Shown piece by piece: positions 1-8,984 of a stretch of DNA of 64,000 bases. Within the stretch, counting starts at the first letter, position 1; every line of letters begins with the position of its first letter. Source of the stretch: Marinithermus hydrothermalis DSM 14884 (lineage in GTDB: Bacteria > Deinococcota > Deinococci > Deinococcales > Marinithermaceae). Under the pieces are notes generated by a model, which saw nothing but the letters and a program-made list of their open reading frames with translations, was not told where the DNA came from and did not search any database. The DNA lies in NCBI RefSeq assembly GCF_000195335.1, contig NC_015387.1, positions 992,001-1,056,000 of the forward strand, read 5' to 3'. The translations under genes were made by a program, and so were the position numbers.

Positions 1-298
1 TGAAGATGGACTGTCCCAGGTCTCCTTGTAGCACGCGAGTCAGGAACGTGAAGTACTGGCTATCCAGAAGGGCGGAGGGATTACCGGTTTGCTGGAAGGC
101 TTCAAAGTTGAAAAATAGGGGTTTGTTCAGGTTGAGCTGTTCTCTGAGTTTTTCCAGGGCCTCTGGGGTGGCCCGTTCCCCCAGCATCACGACCGCGGGG
201 TCGCCGGGGATGAGGTGAACGAAGGTGAACACCAAGAGGCTGACCCCGAACAGTACGGGGATGATGCTCAGAAATCGCCGCACAGCATACGCGCCCAT
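1..298 (-). CDS. Oligopeptide/dipeptide ABC transporter permease, N-terminal part (cut by window edge)
   Basis: Reading the minus strand from an ATG at 298 gives about 99 residues with a typical DppB/OppB start: a basic stretch, a first membrane helix (about residues 10-30, IIPVLFGVSLLVFTFVHLIPGDP) and the family motif LIPGDPA, followed by the periplasmic region leading to DLGQS. The rest lies left of the window. AAGGAG stands just upstream. It follows the family-5 binding-protein gene on the same strand, separated by a hairpin, so it should form the membrane channel of that importer. The family is clear; the substrate cannot be fixed from the sequence. Confidence 0.85.
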   Translation of the reverse strand, partial: MGAYAVRRFLSIIPVLFGVSLLVFTFVHLIPGDPAVVMLGERATPEALEKLREQLNLNKPLFFNFEAFQQTGNPSALLDSQYFTFLTRVLQGDLGQSIF

Positions 299-332
299 CG
301 GTTCTCCTTTTTACTTCATGTTTATGCATCAG

Positions 333-365
333 AAAAGGGGGCGCGCCGCATGCGCGACGCGCCCC
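333..365 (-). terminator. Hairpin between binding-protein and permease genes
   Basis: An 8-bp G/C stem (338-345 with 358-365) extends over a one-base mismatch by three more pairs and is followed on the minus strand by CTTTTCT. It lies in the 78-nt gap after the binding-protein gene. It probably works as a partial terminator or 3' mRNA stabiliser that makes binding protein more abundant than permease. Confidence 0.6.
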
Positions 366-376
366 GCAGGAGCGGG

Positions 377-1948
377 TTACTTCACCTCGACCAGGTTCAG
401 GTTCTCCGAGCTACCCAGGGGGCTCGGCACCCACCCTTCCACGTTCTTCAGCGTGGCGTGAAGCGGGTTGTTGTGCGCTACCGGGATGCGGATCACGTTC
501 TCGTAGACCAGCCGCTGCACCTCGGCGTACAGCTCCTGGCGCACTTCGGGATCCGGTTCGGTGCGGGCCTTAAAGAGCAGCTCACCGATCCGTTCGCAGA
601 CCTCGGTGGTGCACCCGCTCGCGCTCTTAATGGTCTCCGGCCCGAAGAAGGTGAAGAGGTAGTTGTCGGGGTCCGGGTAGTCCGGGCTCCACCCCAGCAT
701 GTAGAGGGGGAACTTGCCTTGGTTGTAGTCCGAGAGGTAGGTGCCCCAGTCCTCGGTCTTGAGCTCCACCTGGATGCCTACCTCAGCCAGGTAGCTCGCG
801 ATGGTTTCCGCGATGGGCTGTGGCGCGGGGAAGTACGGACGGGAGACCGGCATGAACCACAGCTCGGTCTTGAACCCGTTCGGGTAGCCGGCCTCGGCGA
901 GGAGCTTCTTCGCCGTTTCCGGATCATAGGGGTATGGCGGGATCCCCTCGGCGCGGCCCCACATCGCGGGCGGCACGAACTGGGTGGCGCGCTCGCCCAA
1001 CCCCGCGTAGAAGGCATCCACAATCGCGTCCCAATCCACGGCCATCGCGATGGCCTTACGCACCAACAGGTTGTCGAGCGGCGCGTGGGTCTGATGGATC
1101 GCCAGGTACCCGATGTTCAGGCCGTTCTGCTTGACCGCCTTCAAGTTCGGGTCGCTCTCGATGACCCGGAGGTCTTCCGGCGAGAGGTTGTTCGCGATGT
1201 GGATCGCGCCCGCTTTCAGCTCGGCCAGGCGGGAAGCCGGTTCGGGAATACCGCGGAAGACCAGGGTGTCCACCTTGGCCTTCTCGCCCCAGTACTCGTC
1301 GTTGCGCTCGAGGACGACCTTATCGCCGATCGTCCAGCTCTTGAACTTGAAGGGGCCCGTACCGACCGACCCGACCTCGGGGGTACCGTACTTGTCGGGG
1401 TTTTTCATGACGGCGGTGGGGCTGTCGATCTGCATGTAGATCGCGCCGAGCATCTGCGGGAAGAAACCCACCGAGTCGGTGAGGTGGAAGCGTACCGTGT
1501 ACTCGTCCACGACCTCTACGCGGTCGAGGATGCTGCCCTCGCCCTTGAAGCCGCCGAAGACCCAGGTGAAGGGCACGAAGGACTTGCCCTCGCCGCGGTA
1601 GGGGTGGTTGGGGTCATTCCAGCGGTCGAAGTTGAACTTCACTGCTTCGGCGTTGAACGGGGTACCGTCATGGAACTTGACGCCGCGGCGCAGCTTAAAG
1701 GTCCAGATCGTGGAGTCCTCGTTGGCCTCCCAGCTCACGGCGAGGCCGGGCACGATGTTGGCGGTGCCGGGCTCGAAGGCCACCAGGCTTTCCGTGATCT
1801 GGTAGGCCACGCGCAGCGAGTTGCCGTCCTGGGCGTCCACCGAATCCAGGGTTTTCGGGAGGTCACTCTGACCGTAGATAAGCGTTTGGGCAAACCCGAG
1901 GCTCGCCGCGAGCAGAACGGCGAGAATACTAGCCGTCCATCGTTTCAT
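377..1948 (-). CDS. ABC transporter substrate-binding protein, family 5 (peptide/nickel type)
   Basis: A 523-residue secreted solute receptor. The start at 1948 gives MKRWTASILAVLLAASLGFA, a classic signal peptide, with AAGGAG 8 nt upstream; an in-frame ATG 28 codons earlier lies upstream of the promoter and has no such site. SBP_bac_5 landmarks are present: the phrase WTFKLRRGVKFHDGTPFNAE near residue 90, then TGPFKFKSW, and DYPDPDNYLFTFFGPE near residue 430. It would capture a peptide or similar ligand in the periplasm and hand it to the permease encoded next. Its ATPase genes are not in the window. The ligand is not determinable. Confidence 0.92.
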   Translation of the reverse strand: MKRWTASILAVLLAASLGFAQTLIYGQSDLPKTLDSVDAQDGNSLRVAYQITESLVAFEPGTANIVPGLAVSWEANEDSTIWTFKLRRGVKFHDGTPFNAEAVKFNFDRWNDPNHPYRGEGKSFVPFTWVFGGFKGEGSILDRVEVVDEYTVRFHLTDSVGFFPQMLGAIYMQIDSPTAVMKNPDKYGTPEVGSVGTGPFKFKSWTIGDKVVLERNDEYWGEKAKVDTLVFRGIPEPASRLAELKAGAIHIANNLSPEDLRVIESDPNLKAVKQNGLNIGYLAIHQTHAPLDNLLVRKAIAMAVDWDAIVDAFYAGLGERATQFVPPAMWGRAEGIPPYPYDPETAKKLLAEAGYPNGFKTELWFMPVSRPYFPAPQPIAETIASYLAEVGIQVELKTEDWGTYLSDYNQGKFPLYMLGWSPDYPDPDNYLFTFFGPETIKSASGCTTEVCERIGELLFKARTEPDPEVRQELYAEVQRLVYENVIRIPVAHNNPLHATLKNVEGWVPSPLGSSENLNLVEVK

Positions 1949-1969
1949 GCCATCACTCCTTTCTCGACT

Positions 1970-1984
1970 CCCGCAGATTGCGGG
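1970..1984 (-). other. Small hairpin in the leader of the family-5 binding-protein gene
   Basis: A 6-bp perfect inverted repeat CCCGCA/TGCGGG with a 3-nt loop lies between the -10 box and the Shine-Dalgarno site. It may stabilise the mRNA 5' end; no regulatory role is shown. Confidence 0.4.
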
Positions 1985-2003
1985 TTCATTTGGGTACAGC
2001 GAA

Positions 2004-2032
2004 AGTATATCGAATCCCAGGCCAAAATCCAA
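2004..2032 (-). promoter_or_regulatory. Promoter of the family-5 binding-protein gene
   Basis: Minus strand: -35 TTGGAT (2032-2027), 17-nt spacer, -10 TATACT (2009-2004), about 55 nt upstream of the ATG at 1948. Confidence 0.65.
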
Positions 2033-2059
2033 TACGTTGATGAACCTTCGGGCACAAGC

Positions 2060-2091
2060 TACCCCCCTCCGATTGCGGCCGGAGGGGGGTA
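2060..2091 (-). terminator. Hairpin at the end of the liv operon
   Basis: A 12-bp stem, mostly C/G runs (2060-2071 with 2080-2091), and an 8-nt loop lie 22 nt past the livF stop. There is no T-run after it on the minus strand, so termination may be factor-assisted. Confidence 0.5.
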
Positions 2092-2112
2092 ACCCGCGGA
2101 GACTCGGTGTGG

Positions 2113-2832
2113 CTATACCTCGCCGAGGTAGGCGCGGCGCATGGCTTCATTATTCAGCAGATCCTGCGCTGGGCCGGAGAGCACCACCTCGCCCGTCTGC
2201 AGCACGTACCCGCGGTCCGCGATCCTCAGGGAGATGTTCGCGTTTTGCTCCACGACGTACACGGTGATGCCCTCGTCGTTGACGCGCTTGATGATCTTGA
2301 AGATCGTCTCGACGAGCCGCGGCGCGAGGCCCATCGAGGGCTCGTCCATCAGGATGAGCTTGGGGCGGCTCATCAAGGCGCGGCCCATCGCGAGCATCTG
2401 CTGTTCACCGCCGGACATCGTGCCCCCCAGCTGGTTCAAGCGTTCCTCCAGGCGGGGGAAGAGGGAGAAAACGTACTCCATGTCCTCCTTGATTCCCTTC
2501 GGGTCGCGCCGCAAAAACGCGCCCATCTCGAGGTTCTCCCGCACGGTCATCTTGGGGAAGATCCGGCGGTTCTCCGGCACCACGGCCATCCCGAGCTCGA
2601 TGCGTTCCGCGGTGGAGAGCCGGTCCACCCGCTGCCCGCGGAACCAGATCTCGCCCTCCGCGTTACGCACGATGCCTAGGATCGTCTTGAGCGTGGTGCT
2701 CTTTCCCGAGGCGTTCCCCCCCAAAAGGCACACCATCTCGCCCGGGTAGAGCACCATATTCACCTTGTTCAAGGCCCGGATGGGGCCGTAGTAGCTGCTT
2801 ACATTCTTAAGTTCAAGGAGCGGTTCCGGCAT
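2113..2832 (-). CDS. livF: Branched-chain amino acid ABC transporter ATP-binding protein LivF
   Basis: A 239-residue ATPase with Walker A GGNASGKST (38-46), signature SGGEQ (140-144) and Walker B LILMDEPS (159-166). The Walker A has the NASGKS variant rather than NGAGKS. Its start codon shares a base with the livG stop (TGATG), so translation is coupled. It is last in livK-livH-livM-livG-livF. With LivG it would power import of leucine/isoleucine/valine or related amino acids across the cytoplasmic membrane. Confidence 0.93.
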   Translation of the reverse strand: MPEPLLELKNVSSYYGPIRALNKVNMVLYPGEMVCLLGGNASGKSTTLKTILGIVRNAEGEIWFRGQRVDRLSTAERIELGMAVVPENRRIFPKMTVRENLEMGAFLRRDPKGIKEDMEYVFSLFPRLEERLNQLGGTMSGGEQQMLAMGRALMSRPKLILMDEPSMGLAPRLVETIFKIIKRVNDEGITVYVVEQNANISLRIADRGYVLQTGEVVLSGPAQDLLNNEAMRRAYLGEV

Positions 2833-3608
2833 CAGTCCTCCTTCCGGCCCAGGTAAGCCTCGATCACCCTGGGGTCGTTCACCACGTCCTTGTAATCGCC
2901 TTCCGCGATCTTTTCCCCGTAGTCCAACACGACCACCCGGTCGGAGATCTCACCCACGAGGTTCATCTTGTGCTCCACCAGGACGATCGTGTACCCGCCT
3001 TCATCCCGCATCCGCCGGATGATCTGGGTGATCTCCTGGGTCTCGCGCGGGTTCATCCCGGCGCTGGGCTCGTCGAGGAGGAGGAGTTTCGCCCCGGTCG
3101 CCATCGCGCGCGCCATCTCCGTGCGGCGGCGGTTCGCGTAGGAGAGCACGTAGACCGGTTGACGCAACCGGAAGGTCATGAGGCGCGGCCCAAAGAAGGA
3201 GAGCTTCTCCAGGGCCCGCTGGTGCATCTCCTCCTCCTCCTTGAGGTACTGGGGCGTGCGCAGGATGGCGGAGAGCCAGTGGGACTTGATCCGGTGGTGC
3301 TGCGAGATCAGGACGTTTTCGAGCACCGTGAGATTGGTGAAGAGCCTAAGGTTCTGGAAGGTCCGGGCGATCCCACGCCGGCAGATCTCGTTGGGCTTGA
3401 GGCCGTGGATCGGCTTGCCCTCGAACAGGATCTCCCCCGCGTCGGGCTTGTACACCCCGGTGATCAGGTTAAACAGCGTGCTCTTACCGGCTCCGTTTGG
3501 CCCGATGATGCTGACGATCTCGCCCTCGTTGACGGTAAGGCTCACGTTGTTGATGGCCTGAAGACCTCCGAAGGCCTTGTAGACGTTCCTAAGTTCAAGA
3601 AGCGCCAT
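2832..3608 (-). CDS. livG: Branched-chain amino acid ABC transporter ATP-binding protein LivG
   Basis: A 258-residue ATPase. The start at 3608 (MALLELRN) is chosen because AAGGAGGGGG lies 5-8 nt upstream; a start 7 codons earlier has no such site. Walker A GPNGAGKST (36-44), the relaxed LivG signature LSYANRRRTE (155-164) and Walker B LLLLDEPS (175-182) are visible, and the LivG-type helical insertion with ARTFQNLRLF (81-90) precedes the signature. It overlaps the end of livM by 14 nt and the start of livF by one base. Confidence 0.93.
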   Translation of the reverse strand: MALLELRNVYKAFGGLQAINNVSLTVNEGEIVSIIGPNGAGKSTLFNLITGVYKPDAGEILFEGKPIHGLKPNEICRRGIARTFQNLRLFTNLTVLENVLISQHHRIKSHWLSAILRTPQYLKEEEEMHQRALEKLSFFGPRLMTFRLRQPVYVLSYANRRRTEMARAMATGAKLLLLDEPSAGMNPRETQEITQIIRRMRDEGGYTIVLVEHKMNLVGEISDRVVVLDYGEKIAEGDYKDVVNDPRVIEAYLGRKED

Positions 3609-4956
3609 TTTCCCCCTCCTTGTCCTCACGGAGGCCCGGGTTCAGCTCAGGGTTGGAAAGCCAGGCGTCCTGGGCGCGCTGCTCGTCCGTAGGGGTGACG
3701 GCGCGCGGCCCGAAGAGCATCTGCCACGACAGCTCCGCGCGGCCCATGATCCCCTCGCGCCGGTAGATCATGATGAGGATCAACACCACCGCGAGCAGGA
3801 TGCGGCGAAGCCCGAAGAGCTGTTGCGGTTCGGTGAGGAACGGGTGGTTTTGGAAGATCAGCGTAGCGAGGAACAGAACGCCGCCGATCGCGCCGAACCA
3901 GTAGTGTTTGGGCTCGAGCACCGGCCGGAGACGGCGAGCGGTGCGGATGTAGTAGGTGAAGCCGAAGGCGAGCAGCATCAGCCCCCCAAGGGTGTAGAAA
4001 GCGTAGCTGAGGGGGTAGGGTTGCTCGAGGAACCCGCCGTAGATCCGGACTAGAACCACGATGGCCGTACCGAGAATGGCGCCGGTGATGGAGCCCAGTC
4101 CGCCCAAACTGATGGCGACGAGGAGGAAGAAGGTCACGAAGAAGTTGAAGGTTTGGGTGTCGACGGACTGGAGGTAGCTCGCGTACATCCCGCCCGCCAC
4201 GCCGGCAAAGAAGGCGCTGATGGTGAAGGCCAGGACCTTGTGGTAGGCGAGGTTGACGCCCATGGCTTCGGCGGCGATCTCGTCCTCGCGGATGCCTTCG
4301 AAGGCCCGGCCGTAGGAGCTGTACTTCAGGCGGCTGAAGAAGAAGATGGTGAGGACGAAGACCGTGAAGGCCCACCATATGGAGCCCGCATCGGCGGGGA
4401 TGCCCTTGATTCCCAAGGGGCCGTTCGTGAAGCGGGCGACCTCGGGCGTGCTGGGGAGCAGGCGGATGATCTCTCCGAACCCGAAGGTAACGATCGCGAG
4501 GTAGTCGCCCTTAAGGCGCAGCGAGGGGAACCCCACAATGAACCCGACCAGGGAAGCCGCGGCTCCGGCGATGAGGAGCGCGATGATGAACTTCGCGTCC
4601 ATGGAGTTGGCCAGGAAGTCCAGGCCAAGGCCGCGGAGCCACTTGTCGAGGTCCAGGTTCTCGCGGGCCCACTCTGAGAGGAGCCGGGTGCGGAACGGGG
4701 AGCGTTCCTGCTCGGGAAGAACGAGCAGGGCCGTCACGTACCCGCCGATCAGCATGAAGCCGTGGTGCCCCAGGGAGAGGATGCCGAGCTGGCCGTTGAT
4801 GAGGTTCAGGCTGATGGCCGCGATGCCCCAGATGAACACCAGGGTGAGGGCGGAGACCAGCCCCCCGGCGCTAGGGAGTTGCGTGAGGATGTAGATCCCT
4901 AGAGCGGCCAGCAGCACGGTAGCGAGGGTGAGGAGCGTGTTTCGGGTCCGCATCAT
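3595..4956 (-). CDS. livM: Branched-chain amino acid ABC transporter permease LivM
   Basis: A 453-residue multi-spanning permease. Family hallmarks are SLNLINGQLGILSLGHHGFMLIGGY near residue 50 and the EAA-like loop GRAFEGIREDEIAAEAMGVNLAYHK near 220. It is longer than most LivM proteins: after the usual helices it carries two extra hydrophobic segments (about 345-400) and a charged tail ending in LREDKEGENGAS. The ATG overlaps the livH stop by 4 nt. Together with LivH it should form the membrane channel. Confidence 0.92.
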   Translation of the reverse strand: MMRTRNTLLTLATVLLAALGIYILTQLPSAGGLVSALTLVFIWGIAAISLNLINGQLGILSLGHHGFMLIGGYVTALLVLPEQERSPFRTRLLSEWARENLDLDKWLRGLGLDFLANSMDAKFIIALLIAGAAASLVGFIVGFPSLRLKGDYLAIVTFGFGEIIRLLPSTPEVARFTNGPLGIKGIPADAGSIWWAFTVFVLTIFFFSRLKYSSYGRAFEGIREDEIAAEAMGVNLAYHKVLAFTISAFFAGVAGGMYASYLQSVDTQTFNFFVTFFLLVAISLGGLGSITGAILGTAIVVLVRIYGGFLEQPYPLSYAFYTLGGLMLLAFGFTYYIRTARRLRPVLEPKHYWFGAIGGVLFLATLIFQNHPFLTEPQQLFGLRRILLAVVLILIMIYRREGIMGRAELSWQMLFGPRAVTPTDEQRAQDAWLSNPELNPGLREDKEGENGAS

Positions 4957-6128
4957 ACCTTCTCCGTCAGGTCTTCACCGATGAGACCAGAGGGCCGGAA
5001 GAGCAGGATCAGGATCAGGAGGACGAACGCGAACACGTCGCGGTAAGCGGTAAGGGCAGGGAAGAGGCTGACCACGTAGATCTCGATGAAGCCGAGGACC
5101 AACCCCCCCAAGACCGCGCCGGGGAGGCTGCCGATGCCTCCAATCACGGCGGCAGTAAAGGCCTTGATCCCGGGCAGCAGCCCCATGAGGGGGTGGACCT
5201 GCCCGAACCGGAGGGCGTACATCACGCCCGCGGCGGCCGCGAGGGTCGCGCCGATGAGGAAGGTCAGGGAGATGATCTGATTGACGTTCACCCCCATCAT
5301 CTGCGCGACCTCGGCGTCTTGGGCCGTGGCGCGCATGGCCTTACCCAGGCGGGATTGCGTAATGAAGCGGTTGAGGATGAAGAGCAGCACCGCGGTAATC
5401 GCTGGAACCAGGAGCAGGATGCCGGTGAAGTACACGGTATCGCCGCCGATGTTTAGCGTGAGGACCTGGTTCAAAGAGGTCTCCACCGTAAAGCCTTGGA
5501 TGCGGGGACCGAAGATCAGCTGCCCCACGTTCTGAAGGAAGAAGCTCGCGGCGATCGCGGTGATCAGCATGCTTTCGCGTGGAGCGCCGCGCAAGGGGCG
5601 GTAGGCGATGGCCTCGAGCAACACGCCGGCGACGGCGGTGAGCAGCATGCTGATCAGGAGGGCCTCGACCCAGCCTACCGCGCGGAAGGTGAGCAGGAGG
5701 AAGCTTCCGATAAAGATGACCGCCCCGAGGATGATCTGGCGGCTTCCCGAGGAGGCGCTGAGTACGGCGCGTAGCACCCCTAGGACCACGCCGCCGACGA
5801 GCACGGTGACGAGCAACGCCACAGCCCAGGGGAGGGGGGTGAAGAGCATCGCGTAGAAGGCGAAGAACGCCCCGAGCATGAAGATCTCACCGTGGGCGAA
5901 GTTGATGAGGCGGATGATCCCGTAGACCATGGTGTAGCCCAGGGCTATGAGCGCGTATAGGCTGCCGAGCGTGAGGGCGTTGAAGAAGTCCTGGACGCCG
6001 CGGGCCAGCGTGTAGTTCTCCAGGGAGATCACGCGCCACGCGAGGAGGAGGGCGAGGACGATCCCGACGAGGAGGGTGATCTGTCCCGATCGCGTCTTGG
6101 GTACTGGAGAGGGTTTGGGTGCTGCCAC
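4953..6128 (-). CDS. livH: Branched-chain amino acid ABC transporter permease LivH
   Basis: A 391-residue membrane protein opening with GTG at 6128, preceded by TTGGAGG 8-10 nt away. A leading helix (about 18-35) is followed by the LivH core ALTLGSLYALIALGYTMVYG and RLINFAHGEIFMLGAF, and later by the EAA-type stretch LGKAMRATAQDAEVAQMMGVN. The N-terminal extension and the added central helices make it longer than the roughly 300-residue E. coli protein. It partners LivM. Confidence 0.92.
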   Translation of the reverse strand: MAAPKPSPVPKTRSGQITLLVGIVLALLLAWRVISLENYTLARGVQDFFNALTLGSLYALIALGYTMVYGIIRLINFAHGEIFMLGAFFAFYAMLFTPLPWAVALLVTVLVGGVVLGVLRAVLSASSGSRQIILGAVIFIGSFLLLTFRAVGWVEALLISMLLTAVAGVLLEAIAYRPLRGAPRESMLITAIAASFFLQNVGQLIFGPRIQGFTVETSLNQVLTLNIGGDTVYFTGILLLVPAITAVLLFILNRFITQSRLGKAMRATAQDAEVAQMMGVNVNQIISLTFLIGATLAAAAGVMYALRFGQVHPLMGLLPGIKAFTAAVIGGIGSLPGAVLGGLVLGFIEIYVVSLFPALTAYRDVFAFVLLILILLFRPSGLIGEDLTEKV

Positions 6129-6175
6129 AGTCGCTAACCTCCAACGGAACCGGTTCCTGTGCTTCTTTTTCTGGG

Positions 6176-6215
6176 CCGGGGCGAGCCCTTCTGCTCGCGT
6201 TAGGACTCGCCCCGG
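6176..6215 (-). terminator. Intercistronic hairpin between livK and livH
   Basis: A 10-bp perfect stem (6176-6185 with 6206-6215) lies in the 118-nt gap after livK. The minus-strand flank is CCCAGAAAAAGAAG, so there is no T-run. A read-through hairpin that protects the livK message and lowers downstream expression fits best. Confidence 0.5.
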
Positions 6216-6246
6216 GGCTTGCTTACGCTCTAGAGTGCCTCAGGCT

Positions 6247-7386
6247 TTACCGCGTGGAGCGCCCGAACAGCGCGACGCGTTCCCAGGAGCCGTCGTCGTT
6301 GAACTTGTACTGGTAGAAGCCGATCGTCCGGTCGGCCGGCGTGCCGTCCGTGCCCTTGTAGGTCACGTCGCCAGAGACGCCAGGGAAGTTCTCCAGGTTC
6401 GCGAGCGCATCGCGCACCGCCTTGACGTCGGTGGTCCCCGCGCGTTTGATGGCTTCGATCACGACGTTGTAGGAGTCCGCACCGGCGAGGGCGAAGCCGC
6501 TGAAGGAGCTGTTCGGGAACATCTCGAACAGGGCCTCGCGGAAGGCTTCCGCGCGCGCTTTGGCTTCGGGGTTGGGGATCAGCTCGGGCGCCGCGAAGCC
6601 GGTGAAGAGGTAACCGTCGAAGGCCTTACCGGCCCCGTTCGGGCACTGCGGATCGTCCGAGGCGTCCGCGCCGAGCACCTGCTGGTTGAATCCTTGCTCG
6701 CGCAGCTGCTTCATGAAGGGGGCCCCTTCGGCGCAGAAGCCCGAGTAGTAGATGACATCCGGATTGAAGGCGCGGATGTTGTTGAGTTGCGCGGTGAAGT
6801 CCACCGTGTTGGAGACGAAGTCCTGGATCAGCGTACGGGCACCAAGGCGGCGGGCTTCCTGATCGAAGAACTCGGCCAGGCCGAAGGAGTAGTCGTCGTC
6901 GATCTGACGGAAGATCGCGATGCGCTGGGCGCCCAGGTCCTGCACCGCGTAGCGGGCGGCGACCACGCCCTGGAAGTCGTCGGTGTAGGCCATGCGGAAG
7001 ATGAAGTCACCGATCTGCGTGGTTTGCGGGTTGGTGGAGCTGGTGGAGATCATGATGATGCCCGCGTCCTGCAGCACCTCGGCGGCGGGGATGCTCATGG
7101 ACGAGGAGATCGCCCCGAGCACGGCCACCACGCCTTCGTTCACGAAACGCTGGGCGCAGGCGATCGAACCTTCACGGGTAGTTTCGTTGTCGCAGATGGA
7201 GAGCTCCACCTGCTGCCCCAGCACCTCAGGCAGCTGCGCGTGGGCCACCTTGATCCCGTTCAGGGTCTCCTGCCCGATCGCGGCGAACCGCCCGGAGAGC
7301 TCGAGGTTCACGCCGATCTTGATCTGCGCCGATGCAAGAGAACCTACAGCCAAGGTCGCGGCAACGAGAAGTAAAGCCTTCCTCAT
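6247..7386 (-). CDS. livK: Branched-chain amino acid ABC transporter substrate-binding protein LivK
   Basis: A 379-residue periplasmic receptor with a signal peptide (MRKALLLVAATLAVGSLASA) followed by IKIGVNLELSGRFAAIGQET, the type-I periplasmic fold opening of Leu/Ile/Val-binding proteins. Further landmarks are AVLGAISSSMSIPAAEVLQDAGI and SGFCAEGAPFMKQL. AAAGGAGGGAG stands upstream. It heads the liv operon, is separated from livH by a hairpin, and has its own -35/-10 promoter and a leader hairpin. Confidence 0.93.
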   Translation of the reverse strand: MRKALLLVAATLAVGSLASAQIKIGVNLELSGRFAAIGQETLNGIKVAHAQLPEVLGQQVELSICDNETTREGSIACAQRFVNEGVVAVLGAISSSMSIPAAEVLQDAGIIMISTSSTNPQTTQIGDFIFRMAYTDDFQGVVAARYAVQDLGAQRIAIFRQIDDDYSFGLAEFFDQEARRLGARTLIQDFVSNTVDFTAQLNNIRAFNPDVIYYSGFCAEGAPFMKQLREQGFNQQVLGADASDDPQCPNGAGKAFDGYLFTGFAAPELIPNPEAKARAEAFREALFEMFPNSSFSGFALAGADSYNVVIEAIKRAGTTDVKAVRDALANLENFPGVSGDVTYKGTDGTPADRTIGFYQYKFNDDGSWERVALFGRSTR

Positions 7387-7402
7387 ACTCCCTCCTTTGC
7401 GA

Positions 7403-7430
7403 GTGCGAGCTAGGTTATTTTTTCTCGCAC
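7403..7430 (-). other. Leader hairpin of livK
   Basis: GTGCGAG and CTCGCAC pair perfectly (7 bp) around an A/T-rich loop directly upstream of the Shine-Dalgarno site. It could tune translation or mRNA life; no riboswitch family is recognised. Confidence 0.4.
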
Positions 7431-7436
7431 CCGTAT

Positions 7437-7465
7437 TCTATAAGCCGGCACAGCGGAAATGTCAA
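7437..7465 (-). promoter_or_regulatory. livK: Promoter of the liv operon
   Basis: Minus strand: perfect -35 TTGACA (7465-7460), 17-nt spacer, -10 TATAGA (7442-7437); the overlapping TAGAAT (7440-7435) is an alternative -10. Confidence 0.65.
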
Positions 7466-7518
7466 TACAATCACATGCGCAAAGATGCAGGAGGCATGCG
7501 GTTTGGGGTAAAAGCATA

Positions 7519-7548
7519 CCCGGTCCAACCCCTCGGGGTTGGACCGGG
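7519..7548 (-). terminator. Terminator after glnA
   Basis: A near-perfect 14-bp palindrome (7519-7532 with 7535-7548) lies 96 nt past the glnA stop and is followed on the minus strand by GGTATGCTTTTACC. It separates glnA from the livK promoter. Confidence 0.65.
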
Positions 7549-7643
7549 GCGCTAGGTGCGGTGCACGCTAGAGCCTTCCGAAAGGTGCGGTGCATTCGAG
7601 ATCCCGTGCTACGCCGCCCAGCGTGCGGCTTGCGCCGACGCGA

Positions 7644-8984
7644 TTAGTACTCGGCCAGGTACTGGTCGAGCTCCCACTGGTGCACGCTGGTGCGGTAGGA
7701 CTCCCACTCGATCTGCTTGGCCTGGATGAAGTGCTCGTAGATGTGCTCGCCCAGCGCTTCCTGAATGACCTTGTCCTTCTTGAGGGCTGCCGTGGCCTCG
7801 CGGAGGGTGCCCGGAAGTTCGCGGATCTTGTGGCGCCGCCGCTCCCGTACGGACATCTGGTAGATGTTGCGCTGGATGGGGGGCGGGGGCGTGAGGTCCC
7901 GTTTGATGCCATCGATGCCGGCGGCCAGCATGGCCGCGAGGGCAAGGTAGGGGTTGCAGGAGGGGTCGGGCATCCGGAGCTCGGCGCGGGTGCCGACGCC
8001 GCGGCGGGCCGGGATCCGGATCATGGCGCTGCGGTTCGCAGCCGACCAGGCGATGTTGGTTGGGGCTTCGTACCCGGGGGTGAGGCGCTTGTAGGAGTTC
8101 ACCAGCGGGTTGGTCAGGGCTACCATGCCGGGGGCGTGCTCCAGCAGTCCCGCGATGAAGTTCAGGGCCGTGCGGGAGAGCTGATACTCGGCGGTCGGGT
8201 CGTAGAAGGCGTTCTCCCCGTTCTTGAAGACCGAGAGGTGGGTGTGCATACCCGAGCCGTTGATCCCGGCGATGGGCTTGGGCATGAAGGTGGCGTGCAG
8301 CCCGTGGTTGAGCGCGACGCGCTTGACCACGAACTTAAAGGTGCTGATGTTGTCGGCGGTGGTGAGGGCGTCCGCGTACTTGAAGTCGATCTCGTGCTGG
8401 CCGGGGGCCACCTCGTGGTGGTCGGCCTCGATCTCGAAACCCATCGCCACCAGGACGTTCACCATGTCCCGGCGGGCCTCCTCGCCTTTGTCGATGGGGG
8501 CGAGGTCGAAGTAACCGGCGGCGTCGTGGGTTTCCGTGGTGGGGAGGCCGTTTTCGTCGCGTAGGAAGAGGAAGAACTCGGGTTCGGGGCCGGCGTACAT
8601 GTTGTCGAACCCGAGTTTTTGGAGTTCCTCGATCTGGCGTTTGAGGACGTAGCGGGGGTCTCCCGGGAAGGGGCGGCCATCCGGGTAGGCGACGTCACAG
8701 ATGAGACGAGCCACCCGCCCCTGGCTGCTGTTTTCGAGGGCGTCGGGAAGGATGACGAAGGTGTTGTAGTCGGGTTTGAGAAGCATGTCCGACTCCTCGA
8801 TGCGGGTAAACCCCTCGATCGAGGAGCCGTCGAACATGATCTCTCCGTCCAGGGCCTTTTCGAATTGGGAGGCGGGCACCTGGACGTTCTTGTTCATCCC
8901 CATGATGTCGGTGAACTGAAGCCGGAGGAACTGAACGTTCTCCTCTTTGAGGATCTTTAGGATCTCCGCCTTGGTGTACGCCAT
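7644..8984 (-). CDS. glnA: Type I glutamine synthetase
   Basis: A 446-residue enzyme making glutamine from glutamate, ammonia and ATP. The family motifs run in order: [10 protein letters not shown] (50-59), GPEPEFFLF (132-140), then [12 protein letters not shown], the ATP-site stretch [20 protein letters not shown] and RIPARRG. The length and the lack of a clear adenylylation loop fit the GSI-alpha class (Bacillus/Thermotoga/Thermus type). AGGAGG lies about 11 nt before the ATG. It is monocistronic, with its own promoter and terminator. Confidence 0.96.
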   Translation of the reverse strand: MAYTKAEILKILKEENVQFLRLQFTDIMGMNKNVQVPASQFEKALDGEIMFDGSSIEGFTRIEESDMLLKPDYNTFVILPDALENSSQGRVARLICDVAYPDGRPFPGDPRYVLKRQIEELQKLGFDNMYAGPEPEFFLFLRDENGLPTTETHDAAGYFDLAPIDKGEEARRDMVNVLVAMGFEIEADHHEVAPGQHEIDFKYADALTTADNISTFKFVVKRVALNHGLHATFMPKPIAGINGSGMHTHLSVFKNGENAFYDPTAEYQLSRTALNFIAGLLEHAPGMVALTNPLVNSYKRLTPGYEAPTNIAWSAANRSAMIRIPARRGVGTRAELRMPDPSCNPYLALAAMLAAGIDGIKRDLTPPPPIQRNIYQMSVRERRRHKIRELPGTLREATAALKKDKVIQEALGEHIYEHFIQAKQIEWESYRTSVHQWELDQYLAEY

